A stretch of 64,000 nt of DNA from contig NZ_CP009355.1 in assembly GCF_000772105.1 (NCBI RefSeq), forward strand, positions 682,001 to 746,000, read 5' to 3'. Numbering within the stretch: the stretch's first letter is position 1; every line of letters starts with the position of its first letter. Below, in pieces: positions 9,054-17,736 of this stretch. A program made the translations under genes and the position numbers. The notes beneath the pieces were generated by a model. It searched no databases and was not told where the DNA came from. It was given only the letters and a program-made list of their open reading frames with translations. Source of the DNA: Vibrio tubiashii ATCC 19109 (GTDB lineage Bacteria > Pseudomonadota > Gammaproteobacteria > Enterobacterales > Vibrionaceae).

Positions 9054-9146
9054 GTGCTAACCCGAGAATTGTTCTTGTTCTCATCTAGGTTAACAGCACA
9101 CAACAGAGTTAGATAGTATCTTTAACCAAATTTACATTCCTGACAT

Positions 9147-9731
9147 CTATATCATCGGCAGTGTGGAGCCAACTAATAAGACGGCCATCAGGATATTAAA
9201 GCTTCGGATACGTAAAGCGCTAGTTAGCCAACGTTGAAGCTCTCGACCTGCCAAAATCCAAAATGAACCAGATGGGAAGTTGACCAATAAAAAGGTCGCT
9301 GAAATGATCAGTAGTTCGATCCATCCGCCGCCATTGCTATATAGAGTGACGGAACTTAGCGCCATAGACCAACCTTTTGGGTTTACCCACTGAAAACTGG
9401 CTGCCCCTAGGAATGTCATAGGGCGAAAATTATCGACGTCTTTTGCGCGTCCACTTAACGCGATTTTTACTGCTAAATAGGCAAGATAAGCCAAGCTGAC
9501 ATACTTCAATACAAGGTGGGCGATTGGATACGCTTCAAACACCGCTGACAAGCCAAGCCCGACAAGCAAGACCATAAATGCAAAACCAAATGCAATTCCG
9601 CACATGTGAGGTAACGTACGCATATAGCCAACATTGGCGCCTGAAGTCATCAGCATTAAGTTATTTGGCCCCGGAGTAAAGGTCGAGACAAAGGCAAATA
9701 TCACAAGAGCAGTGAGTTGTTCGAATTCCAT
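9147..9731 (-). CDS. LysE-family amino-acid/metabolite exporter
   Basis: This 194-residue inner-membrane protein has about six hydrophobic segments. It carries the family signature near the N-terminus, FTPGPNNLMLMTSGANVGYM, and FQWVNPKGWSMAL in the middle. LysE/RhtB proteins export amino acids or homoserine lactone-like compounds using the proton gradient; the substrate is not evident. I chose the ATG at 9731 because AGGA lies 6 nt before it and family members start just before this point; an upstream in-frame ATG at 9824 would add 31 polar residues. The divergent Lrp-type regulator at 9877 is the likely controller, a common pairing. Confidence 0.88.
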   Translation of the reverse strand: MEFEQLTALVIFAFVSTFTPGPNNLMLMTSGANVGYMRTLPHMCGIAFGFAFMVLLVGLGLSAVFEAYPIAHLVLKYVSLAYLAYLAVKIALSGRAKDVDNFRPMTFLGAASFQWVNPKGWSMALSSVTLYSNGGGWIELLIISATFLLVNFPSGSFWILAGRELQRWLTSALRIRSFNILMAVLLVGSTLPMI

Positions 9732-9876
9732 GAGATGTCCTATTTCTATCGTGAAAGCAATAATATTGCGTAGTAACGCTTGTCTTGACCGGTCAATCAC
9801 TATATTAGGTGGAATAGTGCGCAATTATGTGTTTTTATTCGAATGACTAGGACTAATTGCGCAATAAAGGTGAGAA

Positions 9877-10317
9877 ATGGATAAGTTCGACGAAAGAATA
9901 TTGCAAGAACTCAAAAGAGACGGAAGAATCTCCAATGTCGAGTTAGCAGAGCGTATTGGTTTATCAGCTTCTGCCACGCTTAGGCGCGTCCAAGATCTTG
10001 AAAAACGCGAGGTGATTAAAGGTTATCGAGTCATGCTTGATAATAGCCAACTTGGTGTCGGCTTTGTCGCTTATGTCTCTATCGGCCTTGCCAGTCATAG
10101 AAAACAAGCCCAGCTAGAGTTCGAAGAACACGTCAGATTCGTTGATGAAGTCGTTGAGTGCCACAACATCACAGGCGCTAACGAGTATTTACTTCGAGTT
10201 GAGACCAAAGACTTGCCAAGCTACAAGAAGTTTCATGCCGACGTATTAGGTGAGTGCGCTCAAGTACAGTCTATCACTACTATGGTGGTCATGGATTCAC
10301 CCAAAGACGAGCGCTAA
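9877..10317 (+). CDS. Lrp/AsnC-family transcriptional regulator
   Basis: This 146-residue protein has an N-terminal helix-turn-helix (MDKFDERILQELKRDGRISN, then VELAERIGLSASATLRRVQD) and a RAM effector-binding domain from about residue 65 (VGFVAYVSIGLASH, CHNITGANEYLLRVETKDLP). Lrp/AsnC proteins bind DNA as octamers or dimers and sense amino acids. Divergence from the LysE exporter across a 145-bp gap suggests that it controls export of an amino acid it senses. That is inference from context. Confidence 0.88.
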   Translation: MDKFDERILQELKRDGRISNVELAERIGLSASATLRRVQDLEKREVIKGYRVMLDNSQLGVGFVAYVSIGLASHRKQAQLEFEEHVRFVDEVVECHNITGANEYLLRVETKDLPSYKKFHADVLGECAQVQSITTMVVMDSPKDER

Positions 10318-10517
10318 GCTTGTTACCAACACAATTACATTGCGTCTGTATTAAAATTAACTGATTGATTTTGTTTATTTTACTGTAATGAATCATAAAT
10401 ATAATCGACATTTAATCGTAATGGATTAGCAATCGAAACGTCATTCTGTCCATCTAATTTATCTCGCATCAACAGTTCGAGCACAGAAGCTCATTCTAAA
10501 TGTAAAGGGTAAATAAG

Positions 10518-11513
10518 ATGAAAAAAGCAGTGGCAGCGTCTGCAGTATTTGCAGCACTTGTATCGGGTTCTTCACTTGCAGCGACAGTGTACAAAGCTGA
10601 TGGTACTGAGCTGAAAGTCGGTGGTCGCGTAGAGTTTCGTGGTGACTTCATTGGCACAAGCAAAGGTGCAGAGATTAAAGGCACGATGGACGATAGCACT
10701 CGTGCACGTCTGAACCTGAAAGGCAAATCTGAGATTACTGAGGGTATGTCAGCGTTTGGTGTCTATGAAGCTGAGCAAGATACAGGTAAAGATGAGTTTG
10801 AAAACCGTTACATGTATGCAGGTCTAAACTTTGATGGTCATGCACTGTCGTTTGGTCGTCAAGACATGGCTGCCGTTATCGTATCGGATCTGACAGATAT
10901 CTCGGAATTCTCTGGTGTTCAGCAGGTAATTAACTCTGCAAGCGACAAAGAAGACAGCGTGTTTGCTTACCGCGGTGCATTCGATGCGTTTCAACTTCAA
11001 GCCACTTATCAAGCAAACAGCGATGAAGACACTGATGGTTACAGCATCTCAGGTCTTTATTCAGCGCCGTTTGGCTTAGATGTTGGTCTATCGTTCTCAG
11101 GTGCTGATTTAGGCAAAGGAAACGGTAGCCAAAATCAAATTCTTGGTGGTCTAGGTTATACACTAGACGCACTTTACCTAGGCGCGACTTACTCAGTAGG
11201 TGACCTAGATGACAAAGCAACAGGCACAAGCGACAAAGAGTTCAAAGCGCTTGAGGTTGCAGCGAAATACAAATTTACCAAACAGCTATCAGCAGCAGTT
11301 GTTTACACCAATCAAGAAAATGAAGCGGCGAATGGCACTAAAGCGGATGCGACGGATGGTGTAGAAGTGGTGGGTTACTACAAGTTCAACGGTAACTTCC
11401 GTACTTATGTTTCTTACTTCTCTAACGGTATTAAGTCGACAGATGCTGACGCAGACGGCTTTAAAGACACGGGTGAAGATACACTTCGTTTAGGTGTACG
11501 TTACGATTTCTAA
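10518..11513 (+). CDS. General porin, OmpU/OmpL-like outer-membrane protein
   Basis: This 331-residue protein has a signal peptide, MKKAVAASAVFAALVSGSSL, with cleavage likely after SLA (residues 19-21). The mature part is rich in alternating beta strands (VGGRVEFRGDFIGTSKG, HALSFGRQDMAAVIVSDLTD) with no cysteine. It ends LRLGVRYDF; the terminal Phe is the BAM recognition signal of outer-membrane barrels. Gram-negative porins of this class are 16-stranded trimers that pass small solutes. The upstream 200 bp is AT-rich with a possible TATAAT at 10400-10405 but no matched -35. A strong hairpin follows. Confidence 0.9.
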   Translation: MKKAVAASAVFAALVSGSSLAATVYKADGTELKVGGRVEFRGDFIGTSKGAEIKGTMDDSTRARLNLKGKSEITEGMSAFGVYEAEQDTGKDEFENRYMYAGLNFDGHALSFGRQDMAAVIVSDLTDISEFSGVQQVINSASDKEDSVFAYRGAFDAFQLQATYQANSDEDTDGYSISGLYSAPFGLDVGLSFSGADLGKGNGSQNQILGGLGYTLDALYLGATYSVGDLDDKATGTSDKEFKALEVAAKYKFTKQLSAAVVYTNQENEAANGTKADATDGVEVVGYYKFNGNFRTYVSYFSNGIKSTDADADGFKDTGEDTLRLGVRYDF

Positions 11514-11543
11514 ATACAGAGTTGCCTGAAATTCTGTCCCATT

Positions 11544-11568
11544 GGCCAAGCATTAGCTTGGCCTTTTT
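11544..11568 (+). terminator. Rho-independent terminator of the porin gene
   Basis: Perfect 8-bp stem GGCCAAGC / GCTTGGCC, 4-nt loop, then five T. Confidence 0.9.
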
Positions 11569-11690
11569 GGTTCTATATCAAAGAGGTTGCTATTCAGTTA
11601 ATTTATAAATCAATTGCATATGGAAAATAAGTGTCTGTTGTAAAACAGATACTTACGAGATAGATCAGCGCGAACTAAGCAGAATTCAAA

Positions 11691-11706
11691 TGTGACTTTG
11701 ATCACG
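11691..11706. promoter_or_regulatory. CRP-like site upstream of the chemotaxis receptor
   Basis: TGTGACTTTGATCACG matches the TGTGA-N6-TCACA consensus at 9 of 10 arm positions and lies 71 bp before the receptor ATG. cAMP-CRP control of the receptor is inferred. Confidence 0.6.
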
Positions 11707-11776
11707 CTCTATGCTAGAGTTCGCGCACTTTATCTATGGGAATCTTCCCACTTCAAGGATGAGTCCAACGACTTGA

Positions 11777-13417
11777 ATGAGAAAAATAATGCAATTGTCC
11801 CTTAAAAATTTGTCTATTCGAACACAGGTATTGGTACCTGTTATCTTCACAACGTTCGCGCTATTTATCGCATTGTGGATCACCAAAAGTAATCTAGAGG
11901 CAGAGCAAGAAATTATCAGCTCTAACACAGATTCTCTAGTGTATTACAAAGACACCTTGGCAAAAATTGATGATCAGGTTTATCCGTTACGTATTAGTGC
12001 GGTGTATGCCATCTACGATGATTCTCGCCGCCAAGTGTTTTTAAATGAACTTAAAACAGGCTTAAAAGAGATTCAAAAAGATCTCGACTTGATGGCGAAT
12101 CGCGACACATTCAGAGATGAAGTGCGAGTGGTGCGCCGCGCTATTGAAGATTACGTACAATACTCTCATCGTGCAGTAGAACTGTTTTCACAGAGAGACA
12201 GCGGCCAAGTGAGCCTGCAAGAGTACAATAGCTTTATCGCAAAATATCGTGACTCTGGCAATCAAATGGTCGGTGCCATCAATACCTTGTCTGCACAAGT
12301 TAATGAGTTCGCGACCGATGCCATGGAACATAGCGCTGAGCAGAATACAAAAGTTAAAAACATGGCAATGTACATGGTACTTACTGTTCTTGTTGCCTCT
12401 TTAGCTGTCGCTTGGGTACTTTCAGGCATGATTGTAAAACCAATCCTTCAACTGCAGAAAGTGATGCGTAAGCTAGCACATGGTGATCTTTCTGTTCGTG
12501 CTGAGGTCGATGGTGATAATGAAGTCTCTCAACTGAGTACTGATGTGAACCAAACCGCTGAGCAACTTCACAGCACGGTAGAAGAGTTAAGCCGTATCAG
12601 TGAGGAAGTCGCTTCCGCTTCTACTGAGTTAGCTGCAGTGATGACGCAGGCTCAAGCCAATGCCCAGCAAGAACTGGCTGAGATTGAGCAAGTCGCATCT
12701 GCTGTCAATGAGCTTTCTAGCACCGCAGATAACGTAAGTGATAACGCTCAGATGGCAGATTCAACAGCACGTGAAGCCGATCAATTGGCTAAATCTGGCT
12801 TGGATATCTTTGAAGAGAGCAGTCAAGCAAGTGCTCAAATGGGTAATGCACTAAACGAAGCTGCGCAAGTTGTTCTAACTCTTAAAGAGCAGTCTGAACA
12901 AATCAATGATGTGATTGAAGTGATTCGCGGTGTCTCTGAGCAGACTAACCTTCTAGCACTAAACGCAGCCATTGAAGCAGCACGTGCGGGCGAATCTGGT
13001 CGTGGTTTTGCAGTGGTTGCGGATGAAGTTCGAATGCTGGCCGCAAGAACTCAAGAATCAACGGGCGAGATCCAAGCTATCATTGAAGAGCTACAGAAGC
13101 AGTCTGGTCTTGCTAACGATAGCATGCAGCTTAGCCTTGAAATGCTAGAGAAAAACAATGAGTTATCATTGCAAGCTAACAGCGCGCTACAGGGTATTAC
13201 AGAGTCTGTAACGAATATCAATGATGCTAATACCCAAGTAGCAACCGCAGCAGAGCAGCAATCTCAGGTAACGCAAGACATTAACCGTAACGTCGTGAAC
13301 ATGTCTGAGCTGGTTAATCAAAACGTATCTGGCATTTGTCAAAGTGCAAGTGCGAGTAACGAGCTGTCTACATTAGCAGAAAAACAGAAAGCCCAGCTTT
13401 CATTCTTTAAGCTATAA
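11777..13417 (+). CDS. Methyl-accepting chemotaxis protein
   Basis: A 546-residue transmembrane receptor. The first membrane segment is at about residues 17-37 ([17 protein letters not shown]) and a roughly 155-residue helical periplasmic sensor follows. The second segment is at about 196-218 ([20 protein letters not shown]), then HAMP. The long cytoplasmic coiled coil has the highly conserved hairpin tip near residue 388 ([20 protein letters not shown], then [15 protein letters not shown]), which contacts CheW and CheA. There is no C-terminal NWxxF tether for CheR. The ligand is unknown. An alternative start at 11789 (MQLSLKNL) is equally plausible, since neither ATG has a strong ribosome site. 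Confidence 0.92.
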   Translation: MRKIMQLSLKNLSIRTQVLVPVIFTTFALFIALWITKSNLEAEQEIISSNTDSLVYYKDTLAKIDDQVYPLRISAVYAIYDDSRRQVFLNELKTGLKEIQKDLDLMANRDTFRDEVRVVRRAIEDYVQYSHRAVELFSQRDSGQVSLQEYNSFIAKYRDSGNQMVGAINTLSAQVNEFATDAMEHSAEQNTKVKNMAMYMVLTVLVASLAVAWVLSGMIVKPILQLQKVMRKLAHGDLSVRAEVDGDNEVSQLSTDVNQTAEQLHSTVEELSRISEEVASASTELAAVMTQAQANAQQELAEIEQVASAVNELSSTADNVSDNAQMADSTAREADQLAKSGLDIFEESSQASAQMGNALNEAAQVVLTLKEQSEQINDVIEVIRGVSEQTNLLALNAAIEAARAGESGRGFAVVADEVRMLAARTQESTGEIQAIIEELQKQSGLANDSMQLSLEMLEKNNELSLQANSALQGITESVTNINDANTQVATAAEQQSQVTQDINRNVVNMSELVNQNVSGICQSASASNELSTLAEKQKAQLSFFKL

Positions 13418-13437
13418 GCAAAAGCTTTATCTGTAAG

Positions 13438-13465
13438 AAGCAGCCATTTTCGGCTGCTTTTTTTG
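13438..13465 (+). terminator. Rho-independent terminator of the chemotaxis receptor gene
   Basis: Stem AAGCAGCC / GGCTGCTT around a short loop, then a run of T. From here to about 13720 I see nothing else in the gap before guaC. Confidence 0.9.
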
Positions 13466-13724
13466 TATTTGCGTAAAATTTTTTGAAAGTTTCTGTGCTT
13501 ATAAAGAGCAAAAATGAGAGTTCAAAGGTGATTATAGGTGGGTGAATTAGCCAATCGATCAGAAGTTGGACAGCTTGAAGACGAAAAGGATTGCGCAAAC
13601 GGTTAGCAAGCTTCGGGTTAAGTGATTGTTTTTAAGGGAGAAGAACGAATAATTGCTGAGAAAGGAGTTACTTAGGTATGCAACTTAACCGAACTGTATC
13701 ACAAAAAAATTGGAAATATCAGTC

Positions 13725-13752
13725 TTGCGGGAAATAAATCACGACCTATAAT
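13725..13752 (+). promoter_or_regulatory. Sigma-70 type promoter of the guaC leader
   Basis: TTGCGG at 13725-13730 and a perfect TATAAT at 13747-13752 with 16-bp spacing. Transcription would begin near 13758-13760, at the very foot of the hairpin that follows. Confidence 0.65.
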
Positions 13753-13756
13753 GCTG

Positions 13757-13791
13757 AAAACCGGAGCGTCTGCCAACGCTCCGGTTTTTTT
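13757..13791 (+). terminator. Terminator-like hairpin at the start of the guaC leader
   Basis: AAAACCGGAGCGT at 13757-13769 pairs perfectly over 13 bp with 13776-13788, with loop CTGCCA, followed by a T run to 13791. It begins at the predicted transcription start, so it would produce either a RNA of about 35 nt or an attenuated guaC transcript. Confidence 0.7.
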
Positions 13792-13805
13792 GTGTCCGAA
13801 ACTCA

Positions 13806-13828
13806 GTAAAGCGTCTGCCAACGTTTAC
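13806..13828 (+). promoter_or_regulatory. Second leader hairpin with the same loop as the first
   Basis: GTAAAGCGT and ACGTTTAC pair with one bulged G around the loop CTGCCA. The 13-nt core GCGTCTGCCAACG (13811-13823) is an exact copy of 13766-13778 in the first hairpin. The segment also partly resembles a PurR operator (10 of 16 positions by eye). Confidence 0.5.
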
Positions 13829-13871
13829 CGAAAACGCACGACACGTAAATTTGCTTATAGGAAAATTTATC

Positions 13872-14915
13872 ATGCGTATCGAACAAGAACTTAAGTTAGG
13901 CTTTAAAGATGTACTATTCCGCCCGAAGCGTTCTACTCTTAAAAGTCGTTCTCAAGTTGAATTAACCCGCGATTTTACATTCAAGCATAGTGGTCGTCAA
14001 TGGTCTGGCACACCAGTAATTGCAGCAAACATGGATTCAGTCGGTAGCTTCGAAATGGCTAAGGCTCTAGCGGAACATGGCGTGATGACTGCAATTCACA
14101 AACATTACACCGTAGAGCAATGGGCTGACTTCGTGAAATCAGCGGATCAAAAAACACTCAACAACGTGTTTGTTTCTACGGGTACTTCAGATGCTGATTT
14201 CGAAAAAACGAAAGAAATCATGGCACTATCTGAAGAACTTATCTTCATCTGTATTGATATCGCGAACGGTTACTCTGAGCACTTAGTAGAGTACGTAGAG
14301 AAGGTACGTGCCGCATTCCCTAACAAAGTTATCTCTGCGGGTAACGTTGTAACTGGCGATATGTGTGAAGAGCTTATCCTAGCGGGTGCAGACATCGTGA
14401 AAGTGGGTATCGGCCCAGGTTCTGTATGTACAACTCGCGTTAAGACAGGTGTTGGTTACCCTCAGCTTTCAGCAATCATCGAATGTGGTGACGCCGCGCA
14501 CGGCCTTGGCGGCATGATCATCGGTGACGGTGGTTGTTCATGTGCGGGCGACGTAGCAAAAGCCTTCGGCGGCGGCGCTGACTTCGTTATGCTAGGCGGT
14601 ATGCTTGCAGGCCACGAAGAGTCAGGCGGCGAAGTAATCGAGCAAGATGGCAAAACTTTCATGAAGTTCTACGGCATGTCTTCTCAGTCGGCGATGGACA
14701 AGCACTCTGGTGGTGTAGCGAAGTACCGCGCTGCAGAAGGTAAAACTGTTCTATTGCCATACCGCGGCAGCGTTCACGGAACTATCTCAGACATCCTAGG
14801 TGGCGTTCGCTCAACTTGTACATACGTAGGCGCAGCAAAGCTTAAAGAGCTAACGAAGCGTACGACTTTCATCCGCGTACAAGAGCAAGAGAACAACGTT
14901 TTCGGTAAAGAGTAA
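13872..14915 (+). CDS. guaC: GMP reductase
   Basis: A 347-residue protein, the usual GuaC length, starting [20 protein letters not shown] as in E. coli. The enzyme converts GMP to IMP and ammonia with NADPH in purine salvage. The IMPDH/GMPR barrel shows [20 protein letters not shown] near residue 175, with the catalytic Cys of GSVCTTR, and [20 protein letters not shown] near 220. I chose the ATG at 13872 by homology; the in-frame ATG at 13851 adds seven residues. The leader has two related hairpins. The last 60 codons and the terminator occur again as a decayed copy 2 kb downstream. Confidence 0.97.
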   Translation: MRIEQELKLGFKDVLFRPKRSTLKSRSQVELTRDFTFKHSGRQWSGTPVIAANMDSVGSFEMAKALAEHGVMTAIHKHYTVEQWADFVKSADQKTLNNVFVSTGTSDADFEKTKEIMALSEELIFICIDIANGYSEHLVEYVEKVRAAFPNKVISAGNVVTGDMCEELILAGADIVKVGIGPGSVCTTRVKTGVGYPQLSAIIECGDAAHGLGGMIIGDGGCSCAGDVAKAFGGGADFVMLGGMLAGHEESGGEVIEQDGKTFMKFYGMSSQSAMDKHSGGVAKYRAAEGKTVLLPYRGSVHGTISDILGGVRSTCTYVGAAKLKELTKRTTFIRVQEQENNVFGKE

Positions 14916-14946
14916 TTTGATAACTCTTCGGAAAATACGAAATATT

Positions 14947-14974
14947 AAGAGTCGCTTTTAGCGGCTCTTTTTTT
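14947..14974 (+). terminator. Rho-independent terminator of guaC
   Basis: AAGAGTCGC / GCGGCTCTT stem with one G-U pair, then T7. A homologous terminator follows the guaC fragment at 16987. The rest of the gap to 15233 shows no gene. Confidence 0.9.
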
Positions 14975-15233
14975 GCCTGAAAATCTTTTGTGGCAACTAC
15001 AAGTTAGTTAAGCATACCTATTGCTCAGGAGGCGTATAACCATAGGAAAAGCCAAGGTTGACAAGGGACTGTGGTGAATTTAGATGTGGGTGTTAGGGGC
15101 AGCTATTTAAGTGTGTATTGTTGAAGTTACCATTTAAAAGTTTGCGTTGTGCATCGGTTTATCGAATGTCTTGAGACTAGGTATTCAATAGTTTGATAGC
15201 ATGACTGACAATTAAGATACGGGGAGATTTAGA

Positions 15234-15785
15234 TTGGTAGTTTCAATTTTGGTGAACTGTGTAGTCTTTGTCGTATTTTGTTTACTCCTTGCAGATTACA
15301 ATTTTGGGATAACACATAACTATATATATTCTGCTGTTCTCATGGTTGTTACTGGTCTTGTGGTTTGCTTACTTTTACAAGTACTACCCAAACAATTCAA
15401 AAAGAATAGTAAGCTAAAAACAGAGATAAGCAATTTTAAGTTCTATAAACCCTTAAAAATCAGATGGTACCAGAAGCTATCAGCAACAAATGTCGCCTTT
15501 TTTTCTTGGATGATACTTGTCTTCGTGTTCTCGATGACAGATAAGTATTTTGAGCGAAATGTTCTAATAGTTAATGACTTACCTGTACTTTCATCAGGGC
15601 TGGCGATCATAGGAAGAGGAGGTCAAGGTTCATATGTCATTGTTGAAGATAATGGTAGAAGAGTGAAGTGCCGTGGCTTCTATAACCATCTTGTAAAAAA
15701 GGGTAAGCCACTCTCTGCAAATTTGACTTATTCAACTACGTTTATAGGGTTTGAGAAAACCAACTGCAAGGTTAGGTTAAGTTAG
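15234..15785 (+). CDS. Hypothetical membrane protein
   Basis: This 183-residue ORF starts with TTG at 15234, with GGGGAG about 7 nt upstream supporting it. Two N-terminal membrane segments (VVSILVNCVVFVVFCLLLAD and YSAVLMVVTGLVVCLLLQVL) form a hairpin. A basic linker (PKQFKKNSKLKTEI) and a third segment near residue 90 (VAFFSWMILVFVFSM) follow. The C-terminal domain of about 75 residues would be extracytoplasmic or cytoplasmic depending on topology, and contains ARG-type strands IIGRGGQGSYVIVEDNGRRV. No family is recognised. The DNA is clearly more AT-rich than guaC, which fits an acquired stretch. Confidence 0.65.
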   Translation: MVVSILVNCVVFVVFCLLLADYNFGITHNYIYSAVLMVVTGLVVCLLLQVLPKQFKKNSKLKTEISNFKFYKPLKIRWYQKLSATNVAFFSWMILVFVFSMTDKYFERNVLIVNDLPVLSSGLAIIGRGGQGSYVIVEDNGRRVKCRGFYNHLVKKGKPLSANLTYSTTFIGFEKTNCKVRLS

Positions 15786-15817
15786 TTGTATTCAAATAAT
15801 GCAATGAAGCTTAGTTA

Positions 15818-15846
15818 GAAAAAACGCCGAACTTAGGCTCGGCGAT
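15818..15846 (-). terminator. Terminator of the lipoprotein gene
   Basis: Stem CGCCGA / TCGGCG (15825-15844). Read on the minus strand it is followed by T6, just after the lipoprotein stop. It may also serve the convergent plus-strand gene. Confidence 0.8.
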
Positions 15847-15859
15847 TGTTTAAGACAGC

Positions 15860-16384
15860 TTAAGTTGTTTCTTTATGGACTAGAGCAGAAGGTATAGTTT
15901 TATCACATTTAAGGTGAGTTCCAGGTAACCTTAGTGTCATTGAATTACTACTATGTGGTTCGACAGTTATATTAATCATTTCTTCTAGAGTGCTTTCATT
16001 CTCTAGCAACCGCGTAAGTTTTTTTCTGAAGGTTTCTTTATTTGTCTCAACCGCAAATTTGTGGTGGAACTCTGTTAAATCTGTGATGAAAGGATCTCGC
16101 ATCCAAACACCTTCGCTTTTAGCTGTTACCGTTAGGGGAGAGTCTAGCTGTTCATATGGCATAGTTAACTGAGCCGTTATTTGTAGCACTCCATTTTCTT
16201 GGTAGTTTCGATAAATTTGTATATCGGTAAAAAGAGCGAAGTCGTCTTTGTACTTCGGGGCACAGCTCCACTCCCCAATGAAGTACTTTCTGTCAAGTTC
16301 TACAGTTTTGTTATTTTCTTCATAGTGGGTAGTACTACAACCAAAGAGCGACGTCAGCAGAAATAGAGATAGGACTTTTTTCAT
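15860..16384 (-). CDS. Hypothetical lipoprotein
   Basis: This 174-residue protein has a lipoprotein signal peptide, MKKVLSLFLLTSLFGCSTTH, with lipobox LFGC. Cleavage and lipidation would occur at Cys16. The residue after the cysteine is Ser, so transport to the outer membrane is expected by the +2 rule. The mature domain contains EWSCAPKYKDDF and HLKCDKTIPS, one cysteine near each end, which may pair. No family is recognised. It is convergent with the membrane protein before it and lies in the AT-rich stretch between the two guaC 3' ends. Confidence 0.7.
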   Translation of the reverse strand: MKKVLSLFLLTSLFGCSTTHYEENNKTVELDRKYFIGEWSCAPKYKDDFALFTDIQIYRNYQENGVLQITAQLTMPYEQLDSPLTVTAKSEGVWMRDPFITDLTEFHHKFAVETNKETFRKKLTRLLENESTLEEMINITVEPHSSNSMTLRLPGTHLKCDKTIPSALVHKETT

Positions 16385-16646
16385 AGTTTAATTAGACCTT
16401 AATTACATTCATTTTAACCATAATACCAACTGGAGAAACTTCCTACCTTGCTACGGCCCTACTCCTTATGCAAGAACACTAACGGCAAAGATGTTACTCC
16501 GAATAAATATGTTTTTCTATAACCCATACCAAACCGCATCACTTGTTGTAGATAGTTGGAGCTTTCAATAATGAGAAAAGTGAATATGGGTATTGAGAAG
16601 ATAGATTTTAACTTATTGATAATAATTATAGTAATGGAGGTTTCTC

Positions 16647-16757
16647 ATGTTTAAAGCGTTAGTTCTGATGCTTATCACAATTATGGATAAACGTGCTGAA
16701 AAACTTAGCAATCGAGTGGTGAGCAAAATTGCCACACTCATTGAAAAGCTATGTTAG
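16647..16757 (+). CDS. Possible 36-residue small protein
   Basis: The ORF encodes [20 protein letters not shown] followed by [16 protein letters not shown], with a strong ribosome site (TGGAGG, 7 nt before the ATG). A hydrophobic N-terminal helix is followed by a basic amphipathic helix, a shape seen in small membrane peptides and type I toxins. It ends just before the guaC-derived fragment. There is no homology I can name, so it is supported only by its ribosome site and composition. Confidence 0.45.
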   Translation: MFKALVLMLITIMDKRAEKLSNRVVSKIATLIEKLC

Positions 16758-16762
16758 TGGTT

Positions 16763-16957
16763 AAGTACTACGCTGATGAAGGAAAAACCGTACTATTGCT
16801 ATACCGCGGCAGCGTTCACGGCACTATCTCAGACATCCTTGGTGGTGTGCGTTCAACTTGTACATACGTAGGTGCAGCAAAACTTAAATAGCTAACGAAG
16901 CGTACAACTTTCATCCGCGTACAAGAGCAAGAGAACAACGTGTTTGGTAAAGAGTAA
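16763..16957 (+). pseudogene. guaC: Decayed second copy of the guaC 3' end
   Basis: The last 65 or so codons of guaC recur here (compare 14721-14915). The reading frame ends at the same FGKE-stop, but one GAG has become TAG at 16889-16891. Many differences are synonymous (for example GGCGTTCGC versus GGTGTGCGT), so the copies have diverged under coding constraint rather than arising last week as a clean duplication. No start codon or upstream guaC sequence is attached. It is best explained as the displaced 3' end left after integration of an element into guaC, or as an old partial duplication. Confidence 0.85.
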
Positions 16958-16986
16958 TTTTACGGATTACTAAACATATAATTGAT

Positions 16987-17013
16987 AAGAGCCGCAATTG
17001 CGGCTCTTTTTTT
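16987..17013 (+). terminator. Duplicated guaC-type terminator
   Basis: AAGAGCCGC / GCGGCTCTT with T7, homologous to the terminator at 14947-14974. Similar sequence continues some 30 bp further in both copies. Confidence 0.85.
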
Positions 17014-17211
17014 ACTTGGAGATCGTAGAGTAGCGACAATTACAGGTTAGTATGTAATTGTCTACTGCATCCCTCAAATGAGTGATTAATTAGATCTATT
17101 ACTTTTTATATTTCTTGTAGAGAGAATCTATAGAATACTCAAACAGCTCTTTAATTTTTTGTTTGGCTTCTTCAGTTGACGAACAATTTTAGTTGAGCAC
17201 TACAATTCTAG

Positions 17212-17658
17212 TTATTCATTGCAAAGGGAAGGGTCTGTTGCAAACTTCTTTGCAAATAGAGGTAGATAGCCTGTTGGAACCCCTTTACATGGCTGTAGTC
17301 CGGCCTTCTCATATCTTTTCTCATAGACCGAGGGGGTTATTACTGCAACTAAAACAGTAACTATCAAAAGTCCAACTAAAGAAAGTGGTAATACTGCTCC
17401 ATAACGATCCTCCCATTTTTCTTCAGTAATAACGTAAAATATCCCTAGTATAACTACGATAAACAAACCTATGCCCATAGGTATCGCAGCAAAATCGAAG
17501 CGAGAGTATGTTTCTATTTCTCTGATGGGATTACCTAATGCCATTACTTTCTGGAGTCCCAAATAAAGACTAGAAAATGATAGAGCAGCCATCACAGCGG
17601 TATATACCGCAATCTTGTAGACCCTTTTAAACTTATTAAGAAGGAAATATGTATTCAT
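17212..17658 (-). CDS. Hypothetical four-segment membrane protein, paralogue A
   Basis: This 148-residue protein has hydrophobic segments near residues 17-37, 55-77 and 92-112 and a short soluble tail. The tail reads KAGLQPCKGVPTGYLPLFAK and ends ATDPSLCNE, with two cysteines. The neighbouring ORF at 17737 has the same layout and tail motif (AGLQ-C-G-P-LPLFAK-F-A-SLC), so the two are tandem paralogues. The topology and tail recall the poorly studied DUF1240 membrane proteins of enterobacteria, but I am not certain. No function is assigned. Immunity-type roles have been suggested for similar tandem arrays, and nothing here proves it. Confidence 0.7.
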   Translation of the reverse strand: MNTYFLLNKFKRVYKIAVYTAVMAALSFSSLYLGLQKVMALGNPIREIETYSRFDFAAIPMGIGLFIVVILGIFYVITEEKWEDRYGAVLPLSLVGLLIVTVLVAVITPSVYEKRYEKAGLQPCKGVPTGYLPLFAKKFATDPSLCNE

Positions 17659-17736
17659 AGAGGTTTCATAACCAAATCATTGATTGAATTTTTAACAAAA
17701 ACGTTTGAATTGAGGAGCTGCTCATTTTTTCCGAAG

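Noticed and set aside
9067-9085. Possible Fur box upstream of the siderophore-interacting protein
   Set aside because: GAGAA...TTCTC arms are present, but only about 11 of 19 positions fit the consensus.
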